From Ralstonia sp. NFACC01 (lineage in GTDB: Bacteria; Pseudomonadota; Gammaproteobacteria; Burkholderiales; Burkholderiaceae), in assembly GCF_900115545.1 (NCBI RefSeq), contig NZ_FOWV01000005.1, forward strand, positions 1 through 64,000: DNA of 64,000 bases, in the 5' to 3' direction. Shown piece by piece: positions 24,881 through 36,412 of the stretch. Position 1 is the first letter of the stretch. Each line of letters begins with the position of its first letter. Below the pieces are notes generated by a model. The model saw only the letters and a program-made list of their open reading frames with translations. It had not been told where the DNA came from and ran no database searches. Both the position numbers and the translations under genes were made by a program.

Positions 24881-26421
24881 CGGCCAAGCCGACGTCCGAT
24901 CGTCCGACCATCGCCGCGCGCCTGGCGCCCGTGGCGGACTGGCTGCGCGTACAAGCGCCAGCGGGTGCCGACCTCACGAGCGATACGCGCAAGCTCAAGA
25001 CTGGCGATGTGTTCGTCGCCTACGTGCTCGGCAATGTGCGCCAGCATGGCGACGGCCGTCCGCATATTCCTCAGGCCATCGAGGCAGGGGCTTCCGCCGT
25101 GCTGGCCGAAGCCCATGGCTACGCAATGCCCGCAGACGCGCCCGTGCGCATCCTGCCGGTGGACGGTCTGGCTGAACTGGCCGGCCCGCTTGCCGCGCAG
25201 TGGTACGGCGTACCGTGCGCGGACGCCCTGCGCGTGATTGGCGTGACAGGCACCAACGGCAAGACATCGTGTTCGCAATGGATTGCGCAGGCGCTGACCA
25301 AACACGGCGAGCGTTGCGCAGTGGTGGGTACGCTCGGCACCGGGTTTGTCGATGCGCTGGCCGCGACCGGCTTTACCACGCCGGATGCCATCCAGCTCCA
25401 GCACAGCCTTGCCGATCTGCACGGTGCGGGTGCTCGTGCCATCGCCATGGAAGTGTCGTCGCATGGCCTGGAGCAAGGCCGCGTGGATGGCACCAGCTTC
25501 GACATCGCGGTGTTCACCAACCTGACGCAGGATCACCTCGACTACCACGGCACGATGGCCGAGTACGAACTCGCCAAGGCGCGTCTGTTCAGCTGGCCGG
25601 GCCTGCGCGCGGCGGTGATCAATCGCGACGATGCGGCCGGTGTGCGCTTGCTGCAGAACGCCCGCGCCGAAGTCGAAACCCTCGAATACGGCATCGACGG
25701 CGAAGCCGCTGCGCAGCACGGCGCCAGACAATGGCTGCGCGCCAGCAACGTGCGCGCGCATCGCACCGGTACGACGTTCGACGTGGACGGCAGCTTCGGT
25801 CACGCGACCGTGCATGCCCCCACCGTCGGCCTGTTCAACGTATCGAATCTGTTGGGTGTGCTGGGTGCACTGCTGGCGGCTGGTGTGCCGTGGCAGGACG
25901 CCATTGCGCGCCTGGAAAAGCTGCAGCCGGTGAGCGGCCGCATGGAGCGTTTCGGCGGTGAAGACGGGCCCCTCGTGGTGGTCGATTACGCCCATACGCC
26001 CGACGCGCTGGAGCAAACGCTGCGCGCGCTTGCGCCGATTACCGAGGCGCGCGGCGGCAAGCTGTGGGCTGTGTTCGGCTGCGGCGGTGACCGCGACCCT
26101 GGCAAGCGTCCGCAGATGGGCGCCATCGCCGAGCGCCTGGCGCCGCACGTGGTGCTGACCTCCGACAACCCGCGCAGCGAAGATCCGCAGCACATCCTCG
26201 ACGAGATCGCCGACGGCATGGACAATCCGCGCGCCGCCACCCAGATCGAAGACCGCGCGGCCGCCATCCTGCACGCCGTGCGCCACGCCGATGCGCATGA
26301 CGTGATCGTCGTGGCCGGCAAGGGACATGAATCGACGCAGGAGATTGCCGGTCGCAAGCGGCCGTTTTCCGATCAGGAACATGTGCGCCTGGCACTCGCC
26401 GCCCGCGGGGTGAATGCATGA
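24877..26421 (+). CDS. murE: UDP-MurNAc-L-Ala-D-Glu--2,6-diaminopimelate ligase
   Basis: A 514-residue cytoplasmic Mur ligase adding the third residue of the stem peptide. It has the ATP-binding loop VTGTNGKTSCSQW (about 121-133), the carbamylated-lysine region and the DNPR motif (TSDNPRSEDP, near residue 428), which marks specificity for meso-diaminopimelate rather than lysine. Overlaps of four bases with ftsI and murF suggest coupled translation. Confidence 0.95.
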   Translation: MTAKPTSDRPTIAARLAPVADWLRVQAPAGADLTSDTRKLKTGDVFVAYVLGNVRQHGDGRPHIPQAIEAGASAVLAEAHGYAMPADAPVRILPVDGLAELAGPLAAQWYGVPCADALRVIGVTGTNGKTSCSQWIAQALTKHGERCAVVGTLGTGFVDALAATGFTTPDAIQLQHSLADLHGAGARAIAMEVSSHGLEQGRVDGTSFDIAVFTNLTQDHLDYHGTMAEYELAKARLFSWPGLRAAVINRDDAAGVRLLQNARAEVETLEYGIDGEAAAQHGARQWLRASNVRAHRTGTTFDVDGSFGHATVHAPTVGLFNVSNLLGVLGALLAAGVPWQDAIARLEKLQPVSGRMERFGGEDGPLVVVDYAHTPDALEQTLRALAPITEARGGKLWAVFGCGGDRDPGKRPQMGAIAERLAPHVVLTSDNPRSEDPQHILDEIADGMDNPRAATQIEDRAAAILHAVRHADAHDVIVVAGKGHESTQEIAGRKRPFSDQEHVRLALAARGVNA

Positions 26422-27854
26422 GCGCCGCGACCGTCATGATGCACGCCACCGACGCCGCTGCCTGGATGGCCGGCGCCTATCTCGCCGGCCCCGATGCAGC
26501 GATCCTGCGCGTGACGACCGACAGCCGCGCTGTGCAACCCGGCGACCTGTTCGTCGCGCTGATCGGCGAGCGTTTCGATGCGCACGACTTCCTGCCCGAG
26601 GTGGTGGCGCGTGGCGCTGCCGCCGTGCTGGTGTCGCGCGCACCTGCTGCCACGCTGGATGTGACGAAGGTGGCCGTGCTGACCGTTGCCGATACGCGTA
26701 TCGGACTCGGCCAACTTGCCGCCGGCTGGCGCCGCCAGTTCCCGATTCCCGTCGTCGCCGTGACGGGCAGCAACGGCAAGACCACGGTCAAGGAAATGAT
26801 CTCCGCGATCTTCGCGCAGGCTGTGGGTGAAGACGCTCGCCTGGCGACCGCCGGTAACTTCAACAACGACATCGGCCTGCCGCTCACGCTGTTCCGCTTG
26901 AATGCGCAACACAAGCTGGCCGTGCTCGAACTCGGGATGAATCATCCGGGCGAGACGGCCGTGCTGGCCGCCATTGCCCAGCCCACCGTGGCGATGATCA
27001 ATAACGCTCAGCGCGAGCACCAGGAATTCATGGTCAGCGTGGAAGCGGTGGCTGAAGAGCACGCCGCCGTGCTGGCCGCGCTGCCGCCCGATGGCGTTGC
27101 GGTGTTCCCGCGTGATGCGGCCAACGGTGGCGAATATGCGCCGGTGTGGCAAGCCGCGGCCGGTTCGCGTCGCGTGCTCGATTTCGGTATCGAGGCCGGG
27201 GCTGTGACGGGCACGGTGGCGGACACCGCCGACGGGCAACGCATCGATGTGCAGGCCCCTGGGCAACGCTTCGTCATCACGTTGCCGCTGCTCGGGTTGC
27301 ACAACGCACGCAATGCGCTGGCCGCGACGGCATGCGCGCTCGCAGCCGGTGTCGCTCCCGAGGTGATAGCACAGGCGCTGGGCAACTTTGCTCCGGTCAA
27401 GGGGCGGCTGCAGCGCAAGCAGGGCACGCACGGCGGCCTCGTCATCGACGACACGTACAACGCGAACCCCGATTCGATGCGCGCAGCGATCGATGCGCTG
27501 GTCACGCTGCCGGCGCCGCGCTGGTTGGTGCTGGGTGACATGGGCGAGGTTGGCTCGCAGGGTCCGGCATTCCACGAAGAAATCGGCGCTTATGCGCGCG
27601 AGCACGGCATCGACGCGGTGCTGGCAACCGGCGAGCTTGCGCGCCACAGCGTCGACGCTTTCGGCGCAGGCGCGCAGCATTTTGCGTCGGCGGAGGACTT
27701 GATTGAACACGGCGTGCCCGCCATTGCGCCGGCTGCGACGGTATTGGTGAAGGGCTCGCGCTTCATGCGGATGGAACGCATTGTGGAAGCGCTGGTCTTG
27801 AAAGACCCGGTTGCGGATTTGTCGACCGGTTCCAGCACACAACAGCAGCACTAA
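26418..27854 (+). CDS. murF: UDP-MurNAc-tripeptide--D-alanyl-D-alanine ligase
   Basis: A 478-residue Mur ligase that adds D-Ala-D-Ala to complete the UDP-MurNAc pentapeptide. Motifs: VTDSRAVQPGDLFVAL at the N-terminus, the P-loop VTGSNGKTTVKEM (about 114-126), ELGMNHPGE, NNAQREHQE and DDTYNANPDSM. Its dipeptide substrate is made by ddlB of the same cluster. A Ser/Thr/Gln-rich tail ends the protein. Confidence 0.95.
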   Translation: MSAATVMMHATDAAAWMAGAYLAGPDAAILRVTTDSRAVQPGDLFVALIGERFDAHDFLPEVVARGAAAVLVSRAPAATLDVTKVAVLTVADTRIGLGQLAAGWRRQFPIPVVAVTGSNGKTTVKEMISAIFAQAVGEDARLATAGNFNNDIGLPLTLFRLNAQHKLAVLELGMNHPGETAVLAAIAQPTVAMINNAQREHQEFMVSVEAVAEEHAAVLAALPPDGVAVFPRDAANGGEYAPVWQAAAGSRRVLDFGIEAGAVTGTVADTADGQRIDVQAPGQRFVITLPLLGLHNARNALAATACALAAGVAPEVIAQALGNFAPVKGRLQRKQGTHGGLVIDDTYNANPDSMRAAIDALVTLPAPRWLVLGDMGEVGSQGPAFHEEIGAYAREHGIDAVLATGELARHSVDAFGAGAQHFASAEDLIEHGVPAIAPAATVLVKGSRFMRMERIVEALVLKDPVADLSTGSSTQQQH

Positions 27855-27869
27855 GGGAAGCAAGAACCC

Positions 27870-29039
27870 ATGTTATTGGCATTGGCGCAATGGTTGCAGA
27901 ACGACTACGGCTTCCTGCGCGTCTTCAACTATCTGACGTTCCGCGCCGTGATGGCATCTCTCACGGCGCTGGTGATCGGCCTCGGGTTTGGGCCGTGGGT
28001 GATCCGTCGCCTGACCGAGCTGAAGGTCGGCCAGGCTGTGCGCAGTTATGGCCCGCAAACGCACCTGGTCAAGGCGGGCACGCCCACGATGGGCGGTGTG
28101 CTGGTGCTCATCGGTATTGCTGTGTCGACGCTGCTATGGGCGGACTGGGGCAACCGCTTCATTTGGATCGTGCTGCTCGTCACGCTGGGCTACGGCGCGA
28201 TCGGTTGGGTGGATGACTACCGCAAGGTCGTGCACCGTGATCCGAAGGGCATGTCCTCGCGCGAGAAATTCTTCTGGCAGACCGTGATCGGCCTCTTTGC
28301 TGCGGCATATCTGGCGTTCTCGGTCTCGGAGACGAGCAACATGCGCGTGCTCGAGCTGTTCATGGATTGGGTGCGCAGCGGCCTGTCACTCAACCTGCCG
28401 GCCAAGTCGCACCTGATCGTGCCGTTCTTCAAAGAGATCAGCTACCCGCTGGGCGTGTTCGGTTTCATCATCCTGACGTATCTCGTCATCGTCGGTTCCA
28501 GCAATGCTGTGAACCTGACCGACGGACTTGATGGCCTCGTCATCATGCCGGTCGTGCTGGTGGGCAGTGCGTTAGGCGTGTTCGCCTACGTGATGGGCAG
28601 CGCCGTCTATAGCAAGTACCTGCTGTTCCCTCACATTCCAGGTGCGGGTGAGCTGCTGATCTTCTGCTCGGCGATGGCGGGGGCCGGGCTTGCCTTCCTG
28701 TGGTTCAACGCGCATCCGGCGCAGGTGTTCATGGGTGACGTTGGCGCGCTGGCGCTTGGCGGCGCGCTGGGCACGATCGCCGTGATCGTGCGTCAGGAAA
28801 TCGTGCTCTTCATCATGGGCGGCATCTTCGTGGCCGAGACCGTCTCGGTGATGCTGCAGGTGACGTGGTTCAAGTTCACCAAAAAGCGTTATGGCGAGGG
28901 CCGGCGTCTGTTCCGCATGGCGCCGCTGCATCACCATTTCGAGCTCTCCGGCTGGAAGGAAACGCAAGTGGTCGTGCGCTTCTGGGTCATCACCATGATG
29001 TTGGTGCTGATCGGCTTGTCGACCCTGAAGCTGCGGTGA
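27870..29039 (+). CDS. mraY: Phospho-N-acetylmuramoyl-pentapeptide-transferase
   Basis: A 389-residue polytopic membrane enzyme that makes lipid I from UDP-MurNAc-pentapeptide and undecaprenyl phosphate. Family motifs: [11 protein letters not shown], the aspartate-rich [21 protein letters not shown], and HHHFE ([11 protein letters not shown]). About ten membrane segments are visible. Slightly longer than the E. coli enzyme, which is usual in beta-proteobacteria. Start 15 bases after murF, with AAGGGAAGCAAG upstream. Confidence 0.96.
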   Translation: MLLALAQWLQNDYGFLRVFNYLTFRAVMASLTALVIGLGFGPWVIRRLTELKVGQAVRSYGPQTHLVKAGTPTMGGVLVLIGIAVSTLLWADWGNRFIWIVLLVTLGYGAIGWVDDYRKVVHRDPKGMSSREKFFWQTVIGLFAAAYLAFSVSETSNMRVLELFMDWVRSGLSLNLPAKSHLIVPFFKEISYPLGVFGFIILTYLVIVGSSNAVNLTDGLDGLVIMPVVLVGSALGVFAYVMGSAVYSKYLLFPHIPGAGELLIFCSAMAGAGLAFLWFNAHPAQVFMGDVGALALGGALGTIAVIVRQEIVLFIMGGIFVAETVSVMLQVTWFKFTKKRYGEGRRLFRMAPLHHHFELSGWKETQVVVRFWVITMMLVLIGLSTLKLR

Positions 29040-29182
29040 GCACGCAAATGACCGACATGACCGAATCGATCAGCCCGGACGACATGGACGCCACACAGCC
29101 GGAAGCGGCCGTGGACGCCGTTGTCGCGACGCTCGATTCCACCGAACCGATGCCCGCTGCCGAAACCGCCCAGGAGCCGCGC

Positions 29183-30682
29183 ATGTTCGGCGACTTCGAC
29201 GCGCCGGCGGTGCTGGTGCTCGGCCTTGGTGAATCCGGCCTGGCAATGGCGCGCTGGTGTGCCCGTCATGGCGCGCGAGTGCGCGTGGCCGACACGCGCG
29301 AGGCGCCAGCCAACCTGCCCACGTTGCGTGCGCACGTGCCGGATGCCGAATTCGTGAACGGCCCATTCGCCGTGTCGCTGCTGGACGATGTGACGCTCGT
29401 GGCGATCAGTCCCGGGCTGTCGCCGCTGGATGCCAACGTCGCCGCACTGCTGAGCGCCGCCAATGCGCGCAGCGTGCCGGTGTGGGGCGAGATCGAATTG
29501 TTTGCCCGCGCGTTGGCGGGTCTCAAGACCGCGCAGAGCTACACGCCGCGCGTGTTGGCCATCACTGGGACCAACGGCAAGACAACCACCACTGCGCTCA
29601 CGGGCGCCTTGGTGGAGCGCGCCGGCAAGACTGTCGGCGTAGCAGGCAACATCAGCCCGTCGGCGCTCGATAAGCTCGGGGAATGCATTGACGCCGGTAC
29701 GCTGCCCGACGTGTGGGTGCTCGAGCTTTCCAGCTTCCAGCTCGAAACCACGCACACGCTGGACGCAGACGCCGCCACCGTCCTGAACATTACGCAGGAT
29801 CACCTCGACTGGCACGGCACGCTGGACGCCTATGCCGCGGCCAAGGGCCGCATCTTTGGCGCCAACACCGTGCGTGTGCTGAATCGTCAGGATGCTGCCG
29901 TGATGGCATTCGCCAGCAAGAACGGTGGCGACATCACCTTCGGCATCGACGAACCGGGCACGCCCGATGCGCTCGGCCTGTTGCGCGATGGCGGCATGCC
30001 CTGGATCGTATTGGCGGAAGCCGATGAGGACGATCTTCCCAAGCCCACGCGCCGCAAGAAAAGCGACAACGTGCCGGCCGCGCCTGTGCCGGTGCGCCTC
30101 AAGCGCCTGATGCCAGCTGACGCACTGCGCATCCGGGGCTTGCACAACGCGACCAACGCGATGGCTGCGCTGGCACTGTGCCGGGCGATCGGCCTTCCGG
30201 TGAGCGCGCTGCTGCACGGCCTGCGCGACTACGCCGGCGAGCCGCACCGCGTCGAACTGATCGCCGCATTTGACGACATCGAATTCTTCGACGACAGCAA
30301 GGGCACCAACGTCGGCGCGACGGTGGCTGCACTCTCGGGCTTGTCCAAGCATGTCGTGCTGATCGCGGGTGGCGACGGCAAGGGTCAGGACTTCTCGCCG
30401 CTGGCCGAGCCGGTCGCGCAGTACGCGCGCGCCGTGATCCTCATCGGCCGCGATGCACCGCTGATTCGTGAGGCGCTGGCCAATACCGGTGTCGCGCTGA
30501 TCGATGCGCCGACGCTGGAAGCCGCTGTGCCGCAAGCCGCCGCTCATGCGCAACCGGGCGATGCCGTGCTGTTGTCGCCGGCGTGCGCCAGCTTTGACAT
30601 GTTCCGCAACTACGAACATCGCGCCCAGGTGTTCCACGAGGCCGTGGCCGCACTGGCGGCAGACCGAGGAGTCCTCCTATGA
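29183..30682 (+). CDS. murD: UDP-MurNAc-L-alanine--D-glutamate ligase
   Basis: A 499-residue Mur ligase adding D-glutamate. The N-terminal Rossmann-like motif [16 protein letters not shown] begins ten residues in, followed by the P-loop [24 protein letters not shown] and [12 protein letters not shown] chose the ATG at 29183 because AGGAG lies six bases before it and the fold begins right after. The same frame is open and coding-like back to an ATG at 29048 and a GTG at 29036 that overlaps the mraY stop, which would add an acidic extension of 45-49 residues. A charged insert ([17 protein letters not shown]) interrupts the middle domain. Confidence 0.9.
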   Translation: MFGDFDAPAVLVLGLGESGLAMARWCARHGARVRVADTREAPANLPTLRAHVPDAEFVNGPFAVSLLDDVTLVAISPGLSPLDANVAALLSAANARSVPVWGEIELFARALAGLKTAQSYTPRVLAITGTNGKTTTTALTGALVERAGKTVGVAGNISPSALDKLGECIDAGTLPDVWVLELSSFQLETTHTLDADAATVLNITQDHLDWHGTLDAYAAAKGRIFGANTVRVLNRQDAAVMAFASKNGGDITFGIDEPGTPDALGLLRDGGMPWIVLAEADEDDLPKPTRRKKSDNVPAAPVPVRLKRLMPADALRIRGLHNATNAMAALALCRAIGLPVSALLHGLRDYAGEPHRVELIAAFDDIEFFDDSKGTNVGATVAALSGLSKHVVLIAGGDGKGQDFSPLAEPVAQYARAVILIGRDAPLIREALANTGVALIDAPTLEAAVPQAAAHAQPGDAVLLSPACASFDMFRNYEHRAQVFHEAVAALAADRGVLL

Positions 30683-31920
30683 GCGACACCCAGATCAAGC
30701 GCAGCGGCTTCATCGGCGCGACCATCGGCAATGCGTGGGATGGCCTGCGTGATGCCGTTTCGGGGGTCAAGCCCACGCGCTCCAAGATGATGGAGTACGA
30801 CCAGCCGCTGATGTGGGTTGCGATTGTGCTGCTCGGCCTCGGGCTGGTGATGGTGTATTCGGCGTCCATCGCGTTGCCGGATTCGCCCAAGTACGCCAAC
30901 TACAGCAACGGGCACTTCCTGATCCGCCACATTTTCTCGCTGGTGATCGGCCTCATCGGTGCGATCGTCGCATTCCAGATTCCGGTCAAGTTCTGGGACA
31001 AATACGCACCGAAGCTTTTCATCATCGCGCTGGTGCTGTTGGTGATCGTGCTCGTGCCGCACGTGGGTAAGGGCGTGAACGGCGCGCGCCGCTGGTTGCC
31101 GCTGGGCGTCATGAACTTCCAGCCGTCCGAGCTGATGAAGCTGGCGGTCGTGCTGTACGCCGCCAATTACACCGTGCGCAAGCAGGACTGGATGCAGAGC
31201 GTGCGCAAGGGCTTCCTGCCGATGGGCGTGGCCGTGGCGTTTGTGGGCTCGCTCCTGCTGCTGGAGCCGGACATGGGCGCGTTCCTAGTGATCGCGGCCG
31301 TGGCTATGGGCATCCTCTTCCTGGGCGGCGTGAACGGCAAGCTGTTCGGCGGCCTCGTGCTGACGGCGGTGTCAACTTTCTCACTGCTGATCGTGGCGTC
31401 GCCGTGGCGGCGTGAGCGGATCTTTGCGTACCTGAACCCCTGGCAGGAGGAATACGCACAGGGCAAGGCTTACCAGCTCACGCACTCGCTCATCGCTTTC
31501 GGCCGTGGCGAGTGGACCGGCGTCGGCCTGGGCGGCAGCATCGAGAAGCTGCACTACCTGCCGGAAGCGCACACCGACTTCATCCTGGCTGTGATCGGCG
31601 AGGAACTGGGCTTCGTCGGCGTGCTGATCGTGATCCTGCTGTTCTACTGGATGGTGCGGCGCGCATTCGAGATCGGCCGCACCGCATTGCAGCTCGACCG
31701 CACGTTTGCCGGCCTGGTCGCCAAAGGCCTGGGTATCTGGATCGGCTGGCAGGCCTTCATCAACATGGGTGTGAACCTCGGCCTGCTGCCAACCAAGGGC
31801 CTGACACTGCCGATGGTCAGCTACGGCGGCTCGGGCATCCTGATGAACTGCGTGGCGCTCGCGCTGCTGCTGCGTATCGACTACGAAAACCGCGTGCTGA
31901 TGCGGGGGGGCAAGGTATGA
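30679..31920 (+). CDS. ftsW: Septal peptidoglycan glycosyltransferase FtsW
   Basis: A 413-residue SEDS-family membrane protein that polymerises lipid II at the division site in partnership with FtsI. After a cytoplasmic N-terminus of about 45 residues come about ten membrane segments. Family motifs: [25 protein letters not shown], and near the end [21 protein letters not shown]. It overlaps murD and murG by four bases each. Confidence 0.95.
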   Translation: MSDTQIKRSGFIGATIGNAWDGLRDAVSGVKPTRSKMMEYDQPLMWVAIVLLGLGLVMVYSASIALPDSPKYANYSNGHFLIRHIFSLVIGLIGAIVAFQIPVKFWDKYAPKLFIIALVLLVIVLVPHVGKGVNGARRWLPLGVMNFQPSELMKLAVVLYAANYTVRKQDWMQSVRKGFLPMGVAVAFVGSLLLLEPDMGAFLVIAAVAMGILFLGGVNGKLFGGLVLTAVSTFSLLIVASPWRRERIFAYLNPWQEEYAQGKAYQLTHSLIAFGRGEWTGVGLGGSIEKLHYLPEAHTDFILAVIGEELGFVGVLIVILLFYWMVRRAFEIGRTALQLDRTFAGLVAKGLGIWIGWQAFINMGVNLGLLPTKGLTLPMVSYGGSGILMNCVALALLLRIDYENRVLMRGGKV

Positions 31921-33005
31921 CGGTAGGTACGGCGCCCCGCACGCTCCTCGTCATGGCCGGCGGTACGGGCGGTCACATCTTCCCCGCGCTGTCGGTGGCC
32001 AAGCTGCTTGCCGCGCGTGGCTGGAAGGTGGTGTGGCTTGGCAACGCGAACGGCATGGAAGGCCAACTGGTGCCCAAGCACGGCTTTCCGCTGGAGTCGG
32101 TACAGTTTGGTGGCCTGCGCGGCAAGGGCCTCGTTACCAAGTTTCTGCTGCCGCTCAACCTGTTGCGCGCGTTCTGGCAGAGCCTCGGTGTGGTGCGTCG
32201 TGTGCGTCCAAACGTGGTGTTGGGCATGGGCGGCTATATCACGTTCCCGGGCGGCATGATGAGCGTGCTGCTGGGGCGCCCGCTGGTGCTGCACGAACAG
32301 AATTCCATCGCAGGTCTGGCCAACCGCGTGCTTGCGCGCGTAGCGGATCGCGTGCTGTGCGCATTTCCGAATGCGCTGTCCGGCGCTGAGTGGGTCGGCA
32401 ACCCGATCCGCGCCGACCTTGCCATGCTGGCTTCACCGCAAGCGCGTTACGCCGAGCGAACCGGCCCGCTGCGCGTGCTGGTCGTGGGCGGCAGCCTGGG
32501 CGCGGCGGCGCTCAACGACGTGGTGCCCAAGGCGCTGGCGTTGCTGCCGGCTGATACGCGCCCGATCGTCATCCATCAGGCTGGTGCCAAGCAGATCGAC
32601 ACGCTGCGCGCCAACTATGCCGCCGCGGGCATTGACGCTGCCCACGCGCAACCCGTGCCCTTCATCGACGACATGGCGGCCGCGTATGCGCACGCCGATC
32701 TCGTGATTTGCCGTGCGGGCGCAATGACTGTTTCAGAAGTGGCCGCGGCGGGTGTCGCGGCGCTGTTCGTGCCGTTCCCGCACGCCGTGGACGATCACCA
32801 GACCACCAACGCGCGCTTCCTTTCGGAACGCGGCGCAGCGCTGTTGGTGTCGCAGCAGGAACTGGGTCCGGCATCGCTGGCAGATACACTCGCGTCCCTG
32901 ACGCGTGCGCAGTTGGCCGATATGGCGGCTAAAGCACGTGAGCAGGCACGGCCCGAAGCGGCCGAGCGTGTCGCCGACGTGTGTGTAGCGGTGGCACGGG
33001 CATAG
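31917..33005 (+). CDS. murG: UDP-GlcNAc--lipid I N-acetylglucosaminyltransferase
   Basis: A 362-residue GT28 glycosyltransferase on the inner face of the membrane, making lipid II from lipid I. Motifs: [13 protein letters not shown] (about 13-25), [32 protein letters not shown] and the C-terminal nucleotide-sugar region [21 protein letters not shown] with DDHQTTNA. The start ATG overlaps the ftsW stop (ATGA). An upstream in-frame extension within ftsW is not real. Confidence 0.95.
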   Translation: MTVGTAPRTLLVMAGGTGGHIFPALSVAKLLAARGWKVVWLGNANGMEGQLVPKHGFPLESVQFGGLRGKGLVTKFLLPLNLLRAFWQSLGVVRRVRPNVVLGMGGYITFPGGMMSVLLGRPLVLHEQNSIAGLANRVLARVADRVLCAFPNALSGAEWVGNPIRADLAMLASPQARYAERTGPLRVLVVGGSLGAAALNDVVPKALALLPADTRPIVIHQAGAKQIDTLRANYAAAGIDAAHAQPVPFIDDMAAAYAHADLVICRAGAMTVSEVAAAGVAALFVPFPHAVDDHQTTNARFLSERGAALLVSQQELGPASLADTLASLTRAQLADMAAKAREQARPEAAERVADVCVAVARA

Positions 33006-33019
33006 GGAATCGAATCGAT

Positions 33020-34471
33020 ATGAAGCACATCGTCAAGAACATCCATTTTGTAGGCATCGGCGGCGCCGGTATGAGCGGCATCGCCGAGGTGCTGCTGAAC
33101 CTCGGCTACCGCGTGACAGGCTCAGATCTGGGCAGCAGCGCGACCACGCAGCGGCTGGCAACCCTCGGCGCGACAATCATGCAGGGCCACGCGCCGGAGC
33201 ATGTGATCGGCGCCAATGCCGTGGTCGTCTCCACCGCCGTGCGCGGCGACAACCCCGAAGTGCTGGCCGCGCGCGCCAAGCGCATCCCCATCGTGCCGCG
33301 TGCGGTGATGCTGGCCGAGCTGATGCGCCTGAAGCAGGGCATCGCCATTGCCGGCACGCACGGCAAGACGACGACCACCAGCCTGGTCGCCTCCGTGCTG
33401 GCCGAAGGCGGCCTGGACCCGACCTTCGTGATCGGCGGCCGCCTGAACTCTGCCGGCGCCAACGCTCGGCTGGGCACGGGCGACTTCATCGTCGCCGAGG
33501 CCGACGAATCCGACGCGTCGTTCCTCAACCTGTTCCCTGTGATCGAGGTCATCACCAATATCGATGCCGATCACATGGAGACCTACGGGCACGATTTCTC
33601 GCGCCTGAAGCAGGCGTTCATCGAGTTCACGCAGCGTCTGCCGTTCTACGGCATTGCCGTGCTGTGCGTGGATGATCCGAACGTGCGCGAAATTCTGCCG
33701 TTCGTCTCCAAGCCTGTCGTGCGCTACGGTTTTGCCGAAGATGCGCAAGTGCGTGCGGTCAATGCGCGCGCCGTCGATGGCCGCATGGAATTCACCGTGA
33801 TCCGCCAGATCAACGGCCATGCCGAGCCGCCGCTGTCGATCACGCTCAACCTGCCGGGCCTGCACAACGTGCAGAACGCGCTGGCCGCCATCGCCATCGC
33901 TACCGAACTGGAAGTGCCGGACGAGGCCATCGTCAAGGCGTTGGCCGAATTCAACGGCGTGGGCCGCCGCTTCCAACGCTACGGCGAAGTGCCGACCGCT
34001 GACGGCGAGGGCCGCTTCACGCTCATCGATGACTACGGCCACCACCCCGTCGAGATGGCTGCCACGCTGGCCGCGGCGCGCGGCGCGTTCCCCGGTCGTC
34101 GCCTTGTGCTGTCGTTCCAGCCGCACCGCTTTACCCGCACGCGCGACTGCTTCGAAGATTTTGTGAAGGTGCTCGGCACCGTAGATGCGTTGCTGCTCGC
34201 CGAGGTGTACGCCGCCGGTGAGCCTCCCATCGTCGCCGCCGACGGCCGCGCGCTGACGCGTGCGCTGCGCGTAGCCAACAAGATCGAGCCGGTATTCGTA
34301 GAGCAGATCGAAGACATGCCGCAAGCGATTCTGAATGCGGCGCAGGACGGCGACGTGGTCATCACCATGGGCGCAGGTTCGATCGGGCAGGTGCCCGGTC
34401 AAGTGGTGGCGTTGCAGGCGCAGGCGCGCAGCACAAATGTCGTGGATCTGAACGGAGGCGCCGCAGCATGA
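33020..34471 (+). CDS. murC: UDP-N-acetylmuramate--L-alanine ligase
   Basis: A 483-residue Mur ligase adding the first residue, L-alanine, to UDP-MurNAc. Motifs: [17 protein letters not shown] at the N-terminus, the P-loop [13 protein letters not shown] (about 114-126), [20 protein letters not shown] and DDYGHHPVE. Start at [10 protein letters not shown], 14 bases after murG. Its stop overlaps the ddlB start by four bases. Confidence 0.95.
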   Translation: MKHIVKNIHFVGIGGAGMSGIAEVLLNLGYRVTGSDLGSSATTQRLATLGATIMQGHAPEHVIGANAVVVSTAVRGDNPEVLAARAKRIPIVPRAVMLAELMRLKQGIAIAGTHGKTTTTSLVASVLAEGGLDPTFVIGGRLNSAGANARLGTGDFIVAEADESDASFLNLFPVIEVITNIDADHMETYGHDFSRLKQAFIEFTQRLPFYGIAVLCVDDPNVREILPFVSKPVVRYGFAEDAQVRAVNARAVDGRMEFTVIRQINGHAEPPLSITLNLPGLHNVQNALAAIAIATELEVPDEAIVKALAEFNGVGRRFQRYGEVPTADGEGRFTLIDDYGHHPVEMAATLAAARGAFPGRRLVLSFQPHRFTRTRDCFEDFVKVLGTVDALLLAEVYAAGEPPIVAADGRALTRALRVANKIEPVFVEQIEDMPQAILNAAQDGDVVITMGAGSIGQVPGQVVALQAQARSTNVVDLNGGAAA

Positions 34472-35463
34472 CGACCGGTCCGTTTGTTCCAAATCCGACG
34501 ATTGATCCGAAGTCCCTCGGCAAGGTGGGCGTGCTCATGGGCGGCCGGTCCGCCGAACGCGAAATCTCGCTGATGTCCGGCAACGGCGTGCTGGCTGCGC
34601 TGCGCGCGCGGGGCGTCGATGCGCACCCGTTCGACCCGGGCCTGCAGGCCGTGGCCGATCTGGCCAAGCAAGGGTTCGACCGCGTGGTGATCTCGCTGCA
34701 CGGCCGCTTTGGCGAAGACGGCACGATCCAGGGCTTGCTCGAGCAATTCGGCATTCCGTACACCGGTAGCGGCGTACTCGCGTCTGCGCTGGCGATGGAC
34801 AAGGAAGCCACCAAGCGCCAATGGCAGACTCACGGCCTGCCCACGCCTGACTTCGTGATGTTGCACGCCGGCGCCGACTGGCAAGCCGTGGCCGACCGCC
34901 TTGGCCTGCCGCTGATCGTCAAGCCGGCGCGCGAAGGTTCGTCGATCGGTCTGACCAAGGTCACGAGCGCCGCCGAGCTGCCCGCCGCCTACGAGAAGGC
35001 TGCGCGCCTGGACCGCGATGTGATGGCCGAGCAGTTCATCGAAGGCGACGAGCTGACCTGCCCGATCATCGGCGAAGGCGAGAGCGCGACCGCGTTGCCG
35101 CTCATCCGCATCGTCGCGCCGCAGGCCAACTACGACTACCAGAACAAGTACTTCACCGACGACACGCGCTACGAATGCCCGGCACCGATTCCCGCCGATG
35201 TGGCCGTGCGCGTGCAGGCGCTGGTGGTGCAGGCATATCGCGGGCTGGGCTGCCGTGGCTGGGGCCGTGCCGACATCATGCTGCGCAAGTCCGACAACGC
35301 GCCGTTCCTGCTGGAGATGAACACGTCGCCGGGCATGACCGGCCATTCGCTGGTGCCGATGGGCGCGCGCGCGGCCGGCATCAGCTATGAAGATTTTGTG
35401 CTGCAACTGGCCGCGAGTGCGTCGCTGGAGCTGCACGCGAGCACCGACTGGAAACCAGAGTAA
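34468..35463 (+). CDS. ddlB: D-alanine--D-alanine ligase
   Basis: A 331-residue ATP-grasp ligase making the D-Ala-D-Ala used by MurF. Motifs: [20 protein letters not shown] (glycine-rich N-terminal loop), [28 protein letters not shown], and the C-terminal metal site [18 protein letters not shown]. Slightly longer than E. coli DdlB because of a short N-terminal addition ([15 protein letters not shown]). Coupled by overlap to murC. Confidence 0.95.
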   Translation: MTTGPFVPNPTIDPKSLGKVGVLMGGRSAEREISLMSGNGVLAALRARGVDAHPFDPGLQAVADLAKQGFDRVVISLHGRFGEDGTIQGLLEQFGIPYTGSGVLASALAMDKEATKRQWQTHGLPTPDFVMLHAGADWQAVADRLGLPLIVKPAREGSSIGLTKVTSAAELPAAYEKAARLDRDVMAEQFIEGDELTCPIIGEGESATALPLIRIVAPQANYDYQNKYFTDDTRYECPAPIPADVAVRVQALVVQAYRGLGCRGWGRADIMLRKSDNAPFLLEMNTSPGMTGHSLVPMGARAAGISYEDFVLQLAASASLELHASTDWKPE

Positions 35464-35500
35464 TCAACGCAACGTCAGCGAAACCGGACAACACAACGTT

Positions 35501-36412
35501 ATGTGGCACAACACCCGTCTCCTCAACGCCGTCGCGAGTGCGCTCTATGCGCTGCTCGCGCTTGGCGCGTTGGGCGTTGGGACGGTCTGGCTGATGCAGC
35601 GACCGATGTTCCAGCTGCAGCAGGTGCGGGTGATGCCGATGGCCGGCAGCGAGTTGCGCCACGTGAATGTGCCGAGTCTGCGCGCCAACGCGCTGACCAA
35701 GCTGCGCGGCAATTTCTTCTCGCTGAATCTGGACGACGCGCGTGCCGCATTCGAATCGGTGCCGTGGGTGCGGCGTGCGAGCGTGCGCCGCGTGTGGCCG
35801 AACGGGCTGCTGGTGGAAGTGCAGGAGCACGAAGCGCTCGGCACCTGGGGCGGCAATGAGTCCGGCAAGCTGGTCAACACGTATGGCGAAGTCTTCGTGG
35901 CCAACCTGGCCGAAGCTGAAGATGACACCGACCTGGTTGCGCTGGCTGGCCCCGAAGGAACCGAGCAGGACGTGGTCGACAAACTGGAGACCATGACCGA
36001 GTGGTTCAAGCCGATGAATGTCGAGCCGCTGAGCGTGACGCTCACCGACCGCTACGCCTGGCGCGCGCGGTTGTCCAACGGCACGGTCATCGAGCTGGGC
36101 CGCGAACTGAATGACGATGACCGCACAGCGCTGGCCGCGCGTGCCCGCCGCTTTGTGCGTGCGTGGCCCGAGGTGACGAAGCGCTGGGGCGGTCAGATCG
36201 AATACGCCGATCTGCGGTATCCCAACGGATTCGCAGTTCGGGCGGCGGGTGTGCGCTTCCTGACCGATGCGCAGGCTGCGGTGCTGGCCAAGGGGGGCAA
36301 GCTGCCTGGCACCGCGAATGGCACCAGCAGTGCTGCAAAGCCGAAAGCCACGCTGGGGGGTAAGCCGGCGGCCAACAACAAAGCAACGCGAAGCACAGAG
36401 AAAACGCGATGA
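35501..36412 (+). CDS. ftsQ: Cell division protein FtsQ
   Basis: A 303-residue bitopic divisome protein. One membrane helix near residues 8-30 (ALYALLALGALGVGTVWLM), a POTRA domain (QLQQVRVMPMAGSELRHVNV to about residue 110) with the typical VPWVRRASVRRVWPNGLLVEVQE strand, and a beta domain that contacts FtsB/FtsL. A basic, low-complexity tail of about 45 residues follows (GTSSAAKPKATLGGKPAANN). Start at ATG 35501, 37 bases after ddlB; stop overlaps ftsA by four bases. Confidence 0.92.
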   Translation: MWHNTRLLNAVASALYALLALGALGVGTVWLMQRPMFQLQQVRVMPMAGSELRHVNVPSLRANALTKLRGNFFSLNLDDARAAFESVPWVRRASVRRVWPNGLLVEVQEHEALGTWGGNESGKLVNTYGEVFVANLAEAEDDTDLVALAGPEGTEQDVVDKLETMTEWFKPMNVEPLSVTLTDRYAWRARLSNGTVIELGRELNDDDRTALAARARRFVRAWPEVTKRWGGQIEYADLRYPNGFAVRAAGVRFLTDAQAAVLAKGGKLPGTANGTSSAAKPKATLGGKPAANNKATRSTEKTR

